Below, piece by piece: positions 52,456 through 60,938 of a stretch of 64,000 nt of DNA. This DNA is from Streptomyces sp. CMB-StM0423 (GTDB lineage Bacteria; Actinomycetota; Actinomycetes; Streptomycetales; Streptomycetaceae). A program made the translations under genes and the position numbers. Location of the stretch: the NCBI RefSeq assembly GCF_002847285.1, contig NZ_CP025407.1, positions 6,823,001 to 6,887,000 on the forward strand, written 5' to 3'. The notes beneath the pieces were generated by a model. The model searched no databases, was not told the DNA's origin, and saw only the letters and a list, made by a program, of their open reading frames with translations. How positions within the stretch are numbered: the stretch's first letter is position 1; each line of letters starts with the position of its first letter.

Positions 52456-52869
52456 ATGCATCTCTCCCGGCGTCTGCTCGCCCTGCCGCCCGGCCTCGCC
52501 GCGACCGCAGCGATCGGGCTCCCGCCCGGCGCCGCCGCGACGGGCGGCACGCCGGGCCCGGCTGCGGCGCCGGGCGATCCGCTGTCGTACGTCGTCAACA
52601 GCGCAACCGACGCCACCACTCTGGACCGGGTCGAGACCGCCACCGCCCAGGTCTCCGGCGTCGCGGCGCTCCTGAAGCGCACGCACCCGCGCGCCTCTCC
52701 CGCGGAACTGCGCGCCCTCCTGGCCGCCCACGCCGACGACCCCGGCTGCCCCGACACCTACGACCCGGACGGCGACGGCACCGAGAACGCCGTCTGCGAG
52801 GGCGACGCTCGCCACAACGGCTTCTACGGCACGGGCATCGCCGACGCCTTCGACGCGGTACGCCGCTAG
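52456..52869 (+). pseudogene. S8 (subtilisin-type) protease remnant
   Basis: A 137-codon frame that joins a signal peptide (RRLLALPPGLAATAAIG) to the last ~85 residues of a secreted subtilase: TAQVSGVAALLKRTHPRASP, then CPDTYDPDGDGTENAVCEGD and FYGTGIADAFDAVRR. In intact enzymes this segment begins GTSMATPQVSGVAALL. Here that block reads RVETATAQVSGVAALL, so the catalytic Ser has become Glu, and the Asp and His blocks (about 300 residues) are deleted. The frame is still open, but it cannot be a protease. Its stop codon overlaps the first base of the MITE-like element. Confidence 0.75.
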
Positions 52870-53078
52870 GGTCTGTCGTCAATCTCCCGTCTGCGGCTGG
52901 GGGTACCGCCCACGTGCGCGCAGCGTGCTGTGGGGGCGCCTGGCACGCACGCTCGCCGCGTTGTCGGGATCGACCGGACAGGCCCACTGTGCGGACGACC
53001 GTCCGCCTTGCGATCGCACGCACCGGCCGCCGCGCAGCCCGCCCTGCGGGCGAACGACGCGAGATCGACGACAGACCC
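52869..53078. mobile_element. MITE-like element, 210 bp with 18-bp terminal inverted repeats
   Basis: The left end GGGTCTGTCGTCAATCTC (52869-52886) and right end GAGATCGACGACAGACCC (53061-53078) are inverted repeats matching at 17 of 18 positions. There is no transposase frame inside. The interior has further hairpins, for example GCGGACG/CGTCCGC with a 2-base loop (52992-53007). No clear target-site duplication flanks it. The ends look like those of Streptomyces IS5-type elements, which is recollection, not a search result. Confidence 0.7.
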
Positions 53079-53096
53079 CGGCGCGCCGCGGCGCGC

Positions 53097-54524
53097 TCAT
53101 ATCAGGGCGAACTGGCCCTCCGGGCCCTCCTCGTGGTGGTCCAGCACCGACGCCGGGCGGCGGGACGAGGGCGGGGCGGGCAGGATGCCCGCCTCGTGCA
53201 GTTCGGCCGCGGTGATCTCCGCGGGGTACGAGCCGTCCGTGCCCCGCGCCTCGTCCGCGCCCGGGTCCGCCGCCTCCGCGAGCAGCGCCAGCACCGTGAT
53301 CAGCTCCAGCAGCTCCGACGTCCACTCCTGCGGCCAGGCCCCGGGCCGTATCGCCGCCAGCGTCCCCGGCTCGGCGGGCTCCAGCCGTGCCGCGATCCAC
53401 TGCTCCAGCACGGAGACGCCGCCCGCCGTGAACTCCCATGCGCCGCGCGGCACCGGCGAGATGCGGCCCTCGCCGAGGAGCAGCGCCTCCTCCTCCGGGT
53501 CGTACGACACCTCCGCGGGCCTGGCCGGCAGCGCCGCCCGCACATACGGCCGCCGGCCGCCCGGGAGCCGGGGCCTGCCGCCGCCGCGGGCGCCGCGGAG
53601 CTGCACCTCCAGCAGCCGCCGCCCGCGCGCCACGCCGGCCCGCCACGCCTCGGGGTCCGCGGTCAGCGGCACCGCGCAGCCGCGCGGGGTGGCCCGCCCC
53701 GTGGCCAGCGCCCACGCGAACACGTCCTCGGGACCGACCTTCCCGCCCAGCCGCCGTCCCAGCCAACGCAGCAGCCGCGGCGGGAGGTTGGGCTCCCGGC
53801 CCCGGGGGCGCCGGTACAGCGGCCGGATCCGGCCCGGCCGCCCGGCGGGCGAGCGCCCGTCCGGCAGCAGCGCGGACGCGACCACGGCCAGCCCGCAGGA
53901 CCCGCCGGGGCCCGGCGTGACGTATCCCGCCTCGACGGCGAACAACTGCCGGTCGTCCGCGACCCGCCACAACTCGGGGCGGGCGGCGTCGAGCAGCCGG
54001 TTGTCGGGGATCAGCCACTGCTGGTCGTACGCCCCGTGCAGCACCCGCACCGGCTCGGGACACGGCCCCTCCTCCCGCGCCAGCCGCCCGGTCCCGGCGG
54101 CCCGGCCGGGCAACTGCGCCACGGCACTGTGCGTCGTCCGCGCCCGCGTCGCCCGGAAGAGTGCGTCCCGCTCGTCGCCTTCGGCCCGTACGAGCGCATC
54201 CCACCGCCGCCGCAACGAGGCGGCGTCGGGCGCCATGACCCACCCCCGCCCGAGCCGCAGCGGGGCGACGCCCCAGGGCATGAGATCGGCGAGCAGCGGG
54301 GCGGAGTCGCCTTCGGCGAGCTGACGGGCAGGGGCGGGCGTCGCACCTTCGACGGATGCCCGCGGCTTGACCACGGCCCGCCGCGCCGCAGGGACCGCGG
54401 GCGCGTCCGCCGCGGAGTCCGCGCGCGCGGGCCGCTCCTCCGCCGGCGGCTCCTCCGCCGGGCCCTCCGCCGCGGACGCGGCGGGCTCCGCCACGGCCGG
54501 ACCACCGTCCGCCGAACCACCCAT
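53097..54524 (-). CDS. Type ISP restriction-modification-like protein, C-terminal domain only
   Basis: A 475-residue protein. The first ~70 residues are Ala/Pro/Glu low complexity. The rest matches what I recall as the C-terminal domain of 'type ISP restriction/modification' proteins in Streptomyces: LLADLMPWGVAPLRLGRGWV, AVAQLPGRAAGTGRL, YDQQWLIPDNRLLDAARPEL, RIRPLYRRPRGREPNLPP, LPGGRRPYVRAALPARP and EWTSELLELITVLALLAE. I find no methyltransferase (DPPY, FxGxG) or helicase motif, so enzymatic activity is doubtful and it may be a stand-alone specificity-like domain. Annotation names vary; the function is unknown. Confidence 0.6.
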   Translation of the reverse strand: MGGSADGGPAVAEPAASAAEGPAEEPPAEERPARADSAADAPAVPAARRAVVKPRASVEGATPAPARQLAEGDSAPLLADLMPWGVAPLRLGRGWVMAPDAASLRRRWDALVRAEGDERDALFRATRARTTHSAVAQLPGRAAGTGRLAREEGPCPEPVRVLHGAYDQQWLIPDNRLLDAARPELWRVADDRQLFAVEAGYVTPGPGGSCGLAVVASALLPDGRSPAGRPGRIRPLYRRPRGREPNLPPRLLRWLGRRLGGKVGPEDVFAWALATGRATPRGCAVPLTADPEAWRAGVARGRRLLEVQLRGARGGGRPRLPGGRRPYVRAALPARPAEVSYDPEEEALLLGEGRISPVPRGAWEFTAGGVSVLEQWIAARLEPAEPGTLAAIRPGAWPQEWTSELLELITVLALLAEAADPGADEARGTDGSYPAEITAAELHEAGILPAPPSSRRPASVLDHHEEGPEGQFALI

Positions 54525-54572
54525 CCCGCGACCTCCCCTCGATCCCCGAGCCCCCGCAGGGCGCTTCGCATC

Positions 54573-55715
54573 CTACGATCCCGCTGCGACATCCCCGGCG
54601 CCGTCATCGTCCCGTCGCGCGCTGTTGAACGCCGCCCGAAGCTGCAGCCAGCCCGGATCCCCCGGGGCCGCGGTGGTGACGGCTGCCAGGTCATCCGGAT
54701 CCCAGGCGCGGGTCCCGTCGGACAGGACCAGGTGGGTCTCCGGATCACCATCGTCCGGAAGGTCGGAGGTGGCGTCCAGGAACGCGATGACCGCGGCTCT
54801 CGACGTAGCGCCGGTTGTGCCGGAGGTCTCCCCGGACTCGGCGCGCACGGACACGAGCACGAGTTCGCCGCCACCGCCGGCGACGGCCAACTCGCCCGTC
54901 GCCAGGGCGCCCAGCGCGGCTACCGGGGAGCCGGCGAGTACGGCGTGCTCGACCGCGTGCCGACCGTCGACATCGAGTGCGACGAAAGTTCCCTTCGGGG
55001 TTCCGACCCAGAGGATGCCCGGTGGGCCCCGAACGCGATGTTCTCCCGTGACCAGGCGCTCATCCGGTCGAGCCACTCCTGCGGGTAGGGAAAGCCAGGA
55101 CCGGGTTCGCCGAGGGTGGTCGCCAGCACGCGGCGGAGGGAAGGGAACTCGAAGACCTCCACCGCGTTGCCGCGAATCGCCAGATGGCGTCCGTCTGCGC
55201 TGAAGACCGGCGTCTCGTAGCCGTCGGCGTCCAGGATCAGTGCCCGGCGAAGCACCCGCATCGCGGCGGGGGCGGTCTCAGCCCGGACGGCCGGGCGTTG
55301 TGGGCGCCGCCGTGGTCAGGAGGTGACGAAGACAGCGCGTGGCACCGCTCCGACGTCCTCGACCTCGCTTCGGGCGCCCTCGGTCCAGAGTTCGGTAGTC
55401 GGCGTCAGGTGGCAGTCCCTCCAGCCCCGAGAGCCCGGCGGGAGTCCACCGCACCACTCCGTCCTCGCCCGACACCACGAGCAGCGGCCGGTCGGGATGC
55501 CATGCCGCAGTGGGCGTCCGCTCCATCCGGTCCAGTCGGCTGTATCGCCGTAGCCGCCCGACCCGGCGCCGACGGAGGCGAGTTCGTGTGTTCGTCCCGC
55601 CTCGCAGTCCCAGAAGTCGGACCGCAGGACGTTCCGCGTCCAGGCCGGCGACCAGTGGAAGCCGCGGGTGGCATATCAACCGCTCGACCGGCCGGCCGCC
55701 GCCGGCTCGCGGGCC
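54573..55715 (-). pseudogene. Beta-propeller (WD40-like) protein pseudogene, frameshifted and partly inverted
   Basis: Minus-strand pieces in different frames form one broken gene. The N-terminal part is RLICHPRLPLVAGLDAERPAV, then in another frame DFWDCEAGRTHELASVGAGS, then back to AWHPDRPLLVVSGEDGVVRW ending PPDADYRTL. The middle is on the opposite strand (listed separately). The C-terminal parts are MRVLRRALILDADGYETPVF to WSRENIAFG and, after a single-base loss near 55025, PPGILWVGTPKGTFVALDVD to the stop. At least three frame breaks plus an inversion make it non-functional. The intact protein would be a ~370-residue sugar-like propeller of unknown role. Confidence 0.8.
55274..55386 (+). 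other. Inverted internal segment of the propeller pseudogene
   Basis: On the plus strand, bases 55277-55384 read LSPDGRALWAPPWSGG, then DEDSAWHRSDVLDLASGALG. This is a typical propeller blade and exactly what should follow PPDADYRTL, which lies on the minus strand next to it. The segment has flipped in place. The blade that should come next before MRVLRRALIL is absent, so a deletion accompanied the inversion. Confidence 0.75.
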
Positions 55716-55724
55716 GTTCCGGGG

Positions 55725-56477
55725 CTACGGTGCCTCCAGCGTCACGCTGAACGAGAAACGGTCGCCGCGGTAGCGGATCCTGGCCACGTCCACCACCCTG
55801 CCGCCGTCGTCGTACGAGACGCCCGTGTAGTGCAGGATCGGGCTCAGCAGCGGGACTCCGAGCAGTTCGACCGTCTCCGGTTCCGCCAGCGTGGCGGTGA
55901 CCGTGTCCGTGATGCGGGCGATGTGGATGCCGGCGCGGTCGCGGAGGACCTTCGTCATCGGCCAGCGCTCCAGGTCCGCCGGGTCGATGCGGGCCGCCGC
56001 TTCCGGGTGGACGGTGTTGTCGGCCCAGTTGGTGGCCTCGCCGGTGGTGCCGTCGTGGCGCAGGCGGCGGTACGTCATGGCCTCGGCGAGATCCGGGAAG
56101 TACCCGGCGAGGTCCGCGGGGACCGGGGCGGGGCCGTGGGCCAGGAGCGTCGTGCGGTCGCCGGACTGCTGGGCGACGATCGCGTCGACCGAGCCCAGCA
56201 GCCGGACGGGGGCGGTGTGCCGGGCGGTGGCCTCGATGAACGTGCCGCGCCGGCGGTGCCGCGTGATCAGACCCTCCTCCTCCAGCTCCTTGAGGGCCTG
56301 GCGGAGCGTGAGCACGCTGACGCCGTAGTGCCCGGCGAGCTGTTCCTCCGTCGGCAGCCGCAGCGGCGCGTCCGGGGGGCGGCCGAGGATCGAGGCGCGC
56401 AGGGACTGCGACACCTGGTACCACAGCGGCAGCTTGCGGTTGAGCTGGAGGGAGTCGGGGGCGAAGAGGCCGGTCAT
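55725..56477 (-). CDS. GntR-family regulator with UTRA domain
   Basis: A 250-residue HutC-type transcription factor. The N-terminal winged helix (about 15-85) has LPLWYQVSQSLRASILGRPP, LPTEEQLAGHYGVSVLTLRQ and ALKELEEEGLITRHRRRGTFI. The C-terminal UTRA ligand domain (about 95-248) ends FSFSVTLEAP. Its ATG overlaps the hmgA stop (ATGA), so it is translated with homogentisate dioxygenase and probably senses a tyrosine-pathway metabolite. The likely operator is the 30-base inverted repeat upstream of hmgA. Confidence 0.9.
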   Translation of the reverse strand: MTGLFAPDSLQLNRKLPLWYQVSQSLRASILGRPPDAPLRLPTEEQLAGHYGVSVLTLRQALKELEEEGLITRHRRRGTFIEATARHTAPVRLLGSVDAIVAQQSGDRTTLLAHGPAPVPADLAGYFPDLAEAMTYRRLRHDGTTGEATNWADNTVHPEAAARIDPADLERWPMTKVLRDRAGIHIARITDTVTATLAEPETVELLGVPLLSPILHYTGVSYDDGGRVVDVARIRYRGDRFSFSVTLEAP

Positions 56478-57868
56478 GGCCTGAATTCTTGCCGCAGCCC
56501 CCGCCACACGTCGTCGTAGCCCTGCTGGAGGTGGTCGGCGTCCCGCGCCTGCGGCGTGAGCGTGACCGGCCAGCGGGTCTCGAACATGAACGCCAGCCCG
56601 TCGTCGATCTTCTGCGGCTTCAGCTCGGCGGCCGAGGCGCGGTCGAAGGTCTCCTGGTCGGGGCCGTGCGCGGACATCATGTTGTGCAGCGAGCCGCCGC
56701 CGGGCACGAAACCTCCCGGTCCGGCAGTCTTCGCGTCGTACGCGCCGTCGACGAGGCCCATGTACTCGCTCATCACGTTCCGGTGGAAGTACGGCGGCCG
56801 GAAGGTGTCCTCGCCGACGAGCCAGCGCGGCGCGAAGACGACGAAGTCGACGCCCGCGAGCCCCGGGGTGTCGGAGGGCGAGGTGAGGACGGTGAAGATG
56901 GACGGGTCGGGGTGGTCGTAGCTGATGGTGCCGATGACGTTGAAGCGGTGCAGGTCGTAGACGTACGGGACGTGGTTGCCGTGCCAGGCGACGACGTCGA
57001 GCGGGGAGTGGTCGTACGTGGCCGTCCACAGGTTGCCGCAGAACTTGCTGACGACCTCGACCGGGCCCGCCGCCTCCTCGTACGCCGCGACAGGGGCGAG
57101 GAAGTCGCGGGGGTTGGCCAGGCCGTTGGCGCCGATGGGGCCGAGGTCGGGGAGGACGAAGGGGCTGCCGTAGTTCTCGCAGACGTAGCCGCGCACGGTG
57201 GCGCCCGCGGTCAGCGGCTCGACGCGGAAGCGGACGCCGCGGGGTACGAGGGCGACGTGTCCCGGCTCGGCGCACAGCAGGCCGAGTTCGGTGCGCAGCA
57301 GCAGGCCGCCGTGCTCGGGGACGACGAGGAGTTCGCCGTCGGCGTCGGAGAAGACGCGGTCCATGGGGGCGTTGGCGGCGTAGAGGTGGATCGCCATGCC
57401 GGTGCGCTGGGTGACGTCGCCGTTGCCGCCGAGGGTCCACAGACCGGCCAGGAAGTCGGTGCCCGCCGGGGGTTCGGGCAGCGGGTTCCAGCGGAGCCGG
57501 TTGGGGTCGGGGACCGCCTCGGTGAACGGGGCGGTGCGCAGGGCGCCGTTGTCCGCGCGGACGAAGCGGGGGTGGGCGGCGGAGGGGCGGATGCGGTAGA
57601 GCCAGGAGCGCCGGTTGTGGGCGCGGGGCTCGGTGAACGCGGAGCCCGACAACTGCTCGGCGTAGAGCCCGAGGGGGGCGCGCTGGGGGGAGTTGCGCCC
57701 GGTGGGCAGGGCGCCGGGGACGGCCTCGGAGCTGTGCTGGTTGCCGAAGCCGGAGAGGTACGACAGCCTCTCGGCGGTCTTGCGCGCCCGCTCGGCGCGC
57801 TCCTGCTCGCCGCGCGCCTCCCCCGCCCGTCCCTGCTCGGCCCGTCCCTGCTCTGCGCTGCTGGTCAT
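56474..57868 (-). CDS. hmgA: Homogentisate 1,2-dioxygenase
   Basis: A non-haem iron enzyme that opens the ring of homogentisate to maleylacetoacetate in tyrosine and phenylalanine breakdown. The 464 residues include the family start LSYLSGFGNQHSSEAVPGALP, RIRPSAAHPRF, the iron ligands in FHRNVMSEYMGLVDG (His, Glu) and SLHNMMSAHGPDQETF (second His). The first ~30 residues are a Gln/Glu/Arg/Ala repeat (EQGRAEQGRAGEARGEQERA), unusual for the family; translation could begin later. Maleylacetoacetate isomerase and fumarylacetoacetase genes are not adjacent. It is coupled to a GntR regulator. Confidence 0.95.
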   Translation of the reverse strand: MTSSAEQGRAEQGRAGEARGEQERAERARKTAERLSYLSGFGNQHSSEAVPGALPTGRNSPQRAPLGLYAEQLSGSAFTEPRAHNRRSWLYRIRPSAAHPRFVRADNGALRTAPFTEAVPDPNRLRWNPLPEPPAGTDFLAGLWTLGGNGDVTQRTGMAIHLYAANAPMDRVFSDADGELLVVPEHGGLLLRTELGLLCAEPGHVALVPRGVRFRVEPLTAGATVRGYVCENYGSPFVLPDLGPIGANGLANPRDFLAPVAAYEEAAGPVEVVSKFCGNLWTATYDHSPLDVVAWHGNHVPYVYDLHRFNVIGTISYDHPDPSIFTVLTSPSDTPGLAGVDFVVFAPRWLVGEDTFRPPYFHRNVMSEYMGLVDGAYDAKTAGPGGFVPGGGSLHNMMSAHGPDQETFDRASAAELKPQKIDDGLAFMFETRWPVTLTPQARDADHLQQGYDDVWRGLRQEFRP

Positions 57869-57891
57869 GGGGGCACCGCCCGCTTTCTCTC

Positions 57892-57921
57892 ACCATTCCT
57901 ATGGGGAACCATAGGAATGGT
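57892..57921. promoter_or_regulatory. Candidate operator of hmgA-gntR
   Basis: ACCATTCCTATGG and CCATAGGAATGGT form a perfect 13-bp inverted repeat with a 4-base centre (GGAA), 24 bases upstream of hmgA. It is AT-richer than its surroundings. The coupled GntR regulator is the obvious candidate to bind it. Confidence 0.65.
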
Positions 57922-58051
57922 CTCAGGTGGACGCGGACGGCGCCACCCGGCGCGCGTGACCCACCGCACGCGCGGCCGGCCTGGGCGCCGAAAACTACCG
58001 GCGCTAGTTTGGTGCGGTACGCACACCGCCGATCCACCGGGAGACGTACCG

Positions 58052-59470
58052 ATGCAGGCTCACGACGGCATGTTCATCGACGGCCGCTGGCAGCCCGCCG
58101 CCGGCGGCGGCGTCATCGAGGTCGTCGACCCCGCCGACGAGCAGGTCATCGCCACCGTCCCGGCCGGCACCGCCGCCGACGTGGACGCCGCCGTCGCCGC
58201 CGCCCGCGCCGCGTTCCCCCGCTGGGCGGCGACCCCGCCCGCCGACCGGGCCGCGCGCGTCGGGGCGCTCAGCGACGCGCTGGCCGCCCGGGCGGAGGAC
58301 GTCGCCGCCACGGTCACCGCGGAGCTGGGCGCGCCGCTGACGTTCAGCCGGAAGGTGCACGCCGCGGTGCCGGTCGCCGTCTCCGCCTCGTACGCGGAGA
58401 TCGGCGCCGCGTACCCGTACGAGGAGAAGGCCGGGACCGCCACCGTCCTGCACGAGCCCGTGGGCGTCGTCGGCGCGATCACGCCGTGGAACTACCCGCT
58501 GCACCAGATCGTCGCCAAGGCCGCCCCCGCGCTCGCCGCCGGCTGCACCGTGGTGCTCAAGCCCGCCGAGAACACCCCGCTGGTCGCCCGGATCTTCGCC
58601 GAGGCCGTCGCCGCGGCCGGCTTCCCGCCCGGCGTCCTCAACGTCGTCACCGGGTACGGCGCCGAGGCCGGCCGGGCGCTGGCGGAGCACCCCGGCACCG
58701 ACTTCCTGTCGTTCACCGGCTCCACCGCCGTCGGCCGGACCGTCGCCGCGGCGGCGGGCGCGGCGGTCAAGCCCGTGGCGCTGGAGCTGGGCGGCAAGTC
58801 CGCGAACGTCATCCTGCCGGGCGCGGACCTCGCCAGAGCCGTCAACGCCGGTGTCGCCAACGTCATGGCCAACTCCGGCCAGACCTGCACCGCCTGGACC
58901 CGGATGCTCGTCCACAGGGCCGCGTACGACCAGGCACTCACCCTGGCGACCACCGCCCTGACCAAGTACGCGCCAGGCGACCCCCGCGACCCCGCCACCC
59001 GCCTCGGCCCCGTCGTCAGCGCCGTACAGCGCGAGCGCGTCCGCGGCCACATCGAGCGCGGCACCGCGGAAGGCGCCGTGCTCCTCGCCGGCGGGGCCGG
59101 GGCTCCCGAGGGGCGCGAGCGCGGCTACTTCGTCCAGCCCACCGTCTTCGCCGACGTCACCCCCGACATGACCATCGCGCAGGAGGAGATCTTCGGCCCG
59201 GTGCTGGCGATCATGCCGTACGAGGACGAGGACGACGCCCTGCGCATCGCCAACGGCACGGTCTACGGACTGGCCGGCGCCGTGTGGGCGGCCGACGAGG
59301 CGGAGGCGGCGGCGTTCGCCCGGCGGATGGAGACCGGCACGGTCGTCGTCAACGGCGGGAAGTTCGACCCGCTGGCGCCGTTCGGCGGCCACAAGCAGTC
59401 GGGCATCGGCCGCGAGCTGGGGGTGGCCGGGCTCGCGGAGTTCCTGCACACGAAGTCGCTGCAGTTCTGA
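58052..59470 (+). CDS. NAD(P)-dependent aldehyde dehydrogenase
   Basis: A 472-residue cytoplasmic oxidoreductase converting an aldehyde to its acid. Landmarks: GVVGAITPWNYPLHQIVAKA (cofactor loop), FTGSTAVGRTV, the general-base Glu in ALELGGKSANVI and the nucleophile Cys in NSGQTCTAWTRM. The end GGHKQSGIGRELGVAGLAEF is typical. Substrate unknown. GGGAGA precedes the ATG. A short inverted repeat, AAACTA-N7-TAGTTT (57992-58010), lies 40 bases upstream and its right arm could be a -10. The alcohol dehydrogenase 40 bases downstream suggests an alcohol-to-aldehyde-to-acid pathway. Confidence 0.92.
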   Translation: MQAHDGMFIDGRWQPAAGGGVIEVVDPADEQVIATVPAGTAADVDAAVAAARAAFPRWAATPPADRAARVGALSDALAARAEDVAATVTAELGAPLTFSRKVHAAVPVAVSASYAEIGAAYPYEEKAGTATVLHEPVGVVGAITPWNYPLHQIVAKAAPALAAGCTVVLKPAENTPLVARIFAEAVAAAGFPPGVLNVVTGYGAEAGRALAEHPGTDFLSFTGSTAVGRTVAAAAGAAVKPVALELGGKSANVILPGADLARAVNAGVANVMANSGQTCTAWTRMLVHRAAYDQALTLATTALTKYAPGDPRDPATRLGPVVSAVQRERVRGHIERGTAEGAVLLAGGAGAPEGRERGYFVQPTVFADVTPDMTIAQEEIFGPVLAIMPYEDEDDALRIANGTVYGLAGAVWAADEAEAAAFARRMETGTVVVNGGKFDPLAPFGGHKQSGIGRELGVAGLAEFLHTKSLQF

Positions 59471-59510
59471 CGTACGCACCCCGCCGCCACCCGGAGATAC
59501 GGAGCCCCCG

Positions 59511-60599
59511 ATGACCCGCGCCGCCGTCCTGCCCGCGATCGGCTCCCCGCTCGAACTCGCCGACATCGACGTCCCCGCCCCCGGGCCCGGCCGCGTGCGC
59601 GTCCGCCTCGCCGCCGCCGGCGTCTGCCACTCCGACCTCTCCCTCGCGAACGGCACGCTGCGCCAGCCGGTACCCGCGGTCCTCGGCCACGAGGGCGCGG
59701 GCACCGTCGTCGCGGTCGGCGACGGCGTCACCGGCGTGGCCACCGGGGACGAAGTGGTGCTCAACTGGGCGCCCTCCTGCGGCGCGTGCCACTACTGCGG
59801 GCTCGGCGAGCCGTGGCTGTGCGCCGCGGCGGGCGCCGCCGCGGCCGAGCCGTACGCCACCCGCGACGGCGCCGGCCTCTACCCGGGCCTGGGCACCGCC
59901 GCCTTCGCCGAGGAGACCGTCGTGCCCGCCCGCGCCGTGCTGCCCCTGCCCGCCGGGGTACCGCTGGCCGACGCCGCGCTCCTCGGCTGCGCCGTGCTCA
60001 CCGGCTGGGGCGCCGTGCACCACGCCGCCGCGGTACGGGCCGGGGAGTCGGCCGCCGTCTTCGGCGCCGGCGGCGTGGGGCTCGCCGTGCTGCAGGCCGC
60101 CCGGATCGCGGGCGCCGGGCCGCTCGTCGCGGTGGACGTGTCGCCGGCGAAGGAGGAACTGGCGCGCGCCGCGGGGGCCACCGACTTCGTCCTCGCCGCG
60201 CCGGGCGGGGAGCGCGACACCGCGAAGCGGATCCGTACGCTGACCGCCGGGATCGGCGCCGACGTGGCGATCGAGTGCGCCGGCCGGGCGGAGTCGATAC
60301 GCACCGCCTGGTCCAGCACGCGGCGCGGCGGACGGACGACGGTCGTCGGCATCGGCGGGCAGGAGGAGCGGGTGTCGTTCTCCGCACTGGAGCTGTTCTA
60401 CTTCGGCCGCACGCTCGCCGGTTGCGTCTACGGCAACAGCGACCCGGCCCGGGACCTGCCCGCCATCGCCGCGCACGTACGCGCGGGGGAGCTGGACCTG
60501 GGCGGGCTCGTCACCGCCCGCATCGGGCTCGACGGCATCCCGGCGGCGTTCGACGCGATGCTGGCGGGGCGCGGGGGCCGGGCGCTCGTGGTGTTCTGA
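59511..60599 (+). CDS. Zinc-dependent alcohol dehydrogenase (MDR)
   Basis: A 362-residue NAD-dependent dehydrogenase of the medium-chain family, class III-like. Catalytic zinc ligands are in AAAGVCHSDL (Cys) and LGHEGAGTV (His, Glu). The structural zinc has four Cys in CGACHYCGLGEPWLC. The Rossmann motif is VFGAGGVGLAVLQAARIAGA. Length and zinc lobes resemble the NDMA-dependent or mycothiol-linked group, but this cannot be settled. Its start lies 40 bases after the aldehyde dehydrogenase stop, so they are probably co-transcribed and sequential in one pathway. Confidence 0.92.
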   Translation: MTRAAVLPAIGSPLELADIDVPAPGPGRVRVRLAAAGVCHSDLSLANGTLRQPVPAVLGHEGAGTVVAVGDGVTGVATGDEVVLNWAPSCGACHYCGLGEPWLCAAAGAAAAEPYATRDGAGLYPGLGTAAFAEETVVPARAVLPLPAGVPLADAALLGCAVLTGWGAVHHAAAVRAGESAAVFGAGGVGLAVLQAARIAGAGPLVAVDVSPAKEELARAAGATDFVLAAPGGERDTAKRIRTLTAGIGADVAIECAGRAESIRTAWSSTRRGGRTTVVGIGGQEERVSFSALELFYFGRTLAGCVYGNSDPARDLPAIAAHVRAGELDLGGLVTARIGLDGIPAAFDAMLAGRGGRALVVF

Positions 60600-60938
60600 A
60601 GGCCGTCAGCCGGGTTACTTGACGAAAGCCGTACGACTGGCGGAAAGAAAGTGTCCTGACGATCAAGCTGCGATAACGTACTTGTCTTCACTTCTTGGCG
60701 ACACGGGGCGGCCGGATGCGCTTTCCTGTAACTCTCTCCGCCCTTTGGGCTCTTGGTGGATAAAGTTTGTGTGCGGTGGGGTCGAAGCAGTTCCCAGAGT
60801 GGCGAAAAGAAGTTAACTTGATGCGGACCGGTCAGACCGGGACGGCGTTGTCACCCCCCTCCTGAGGACGACGCCGCCCCGTGGCGCGACGGCGCGCGCC
60901 TGTGCAACCCCCCACCGACCTCTCCACGGAGGAAGCGC
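60600..60938. other. AT-richer upstream region of the sugar dehydrogenase operon
   Basis: These 339 bases are clearly AT-richer than the surroundings (about 60660-60820) and contain no gene. An inverted repeat CCGGTC-A-GACCGG lies at 60828-60840, about 100 bases before the start. A TTGACG lies at 60619-60624 without a firm -10. It probably holds a regulated promoter. Confidence 0.45.

Noticed and set aside
53081..53096. A 16-bp perfect palindrome GCGCGCCGCGGCGCGC
   Set aside because: It is pure alternating GC in very GC-rich DNA next to a stop codon; symmetry can arise by chance or act as part of a terminator, so no operator is claimed.
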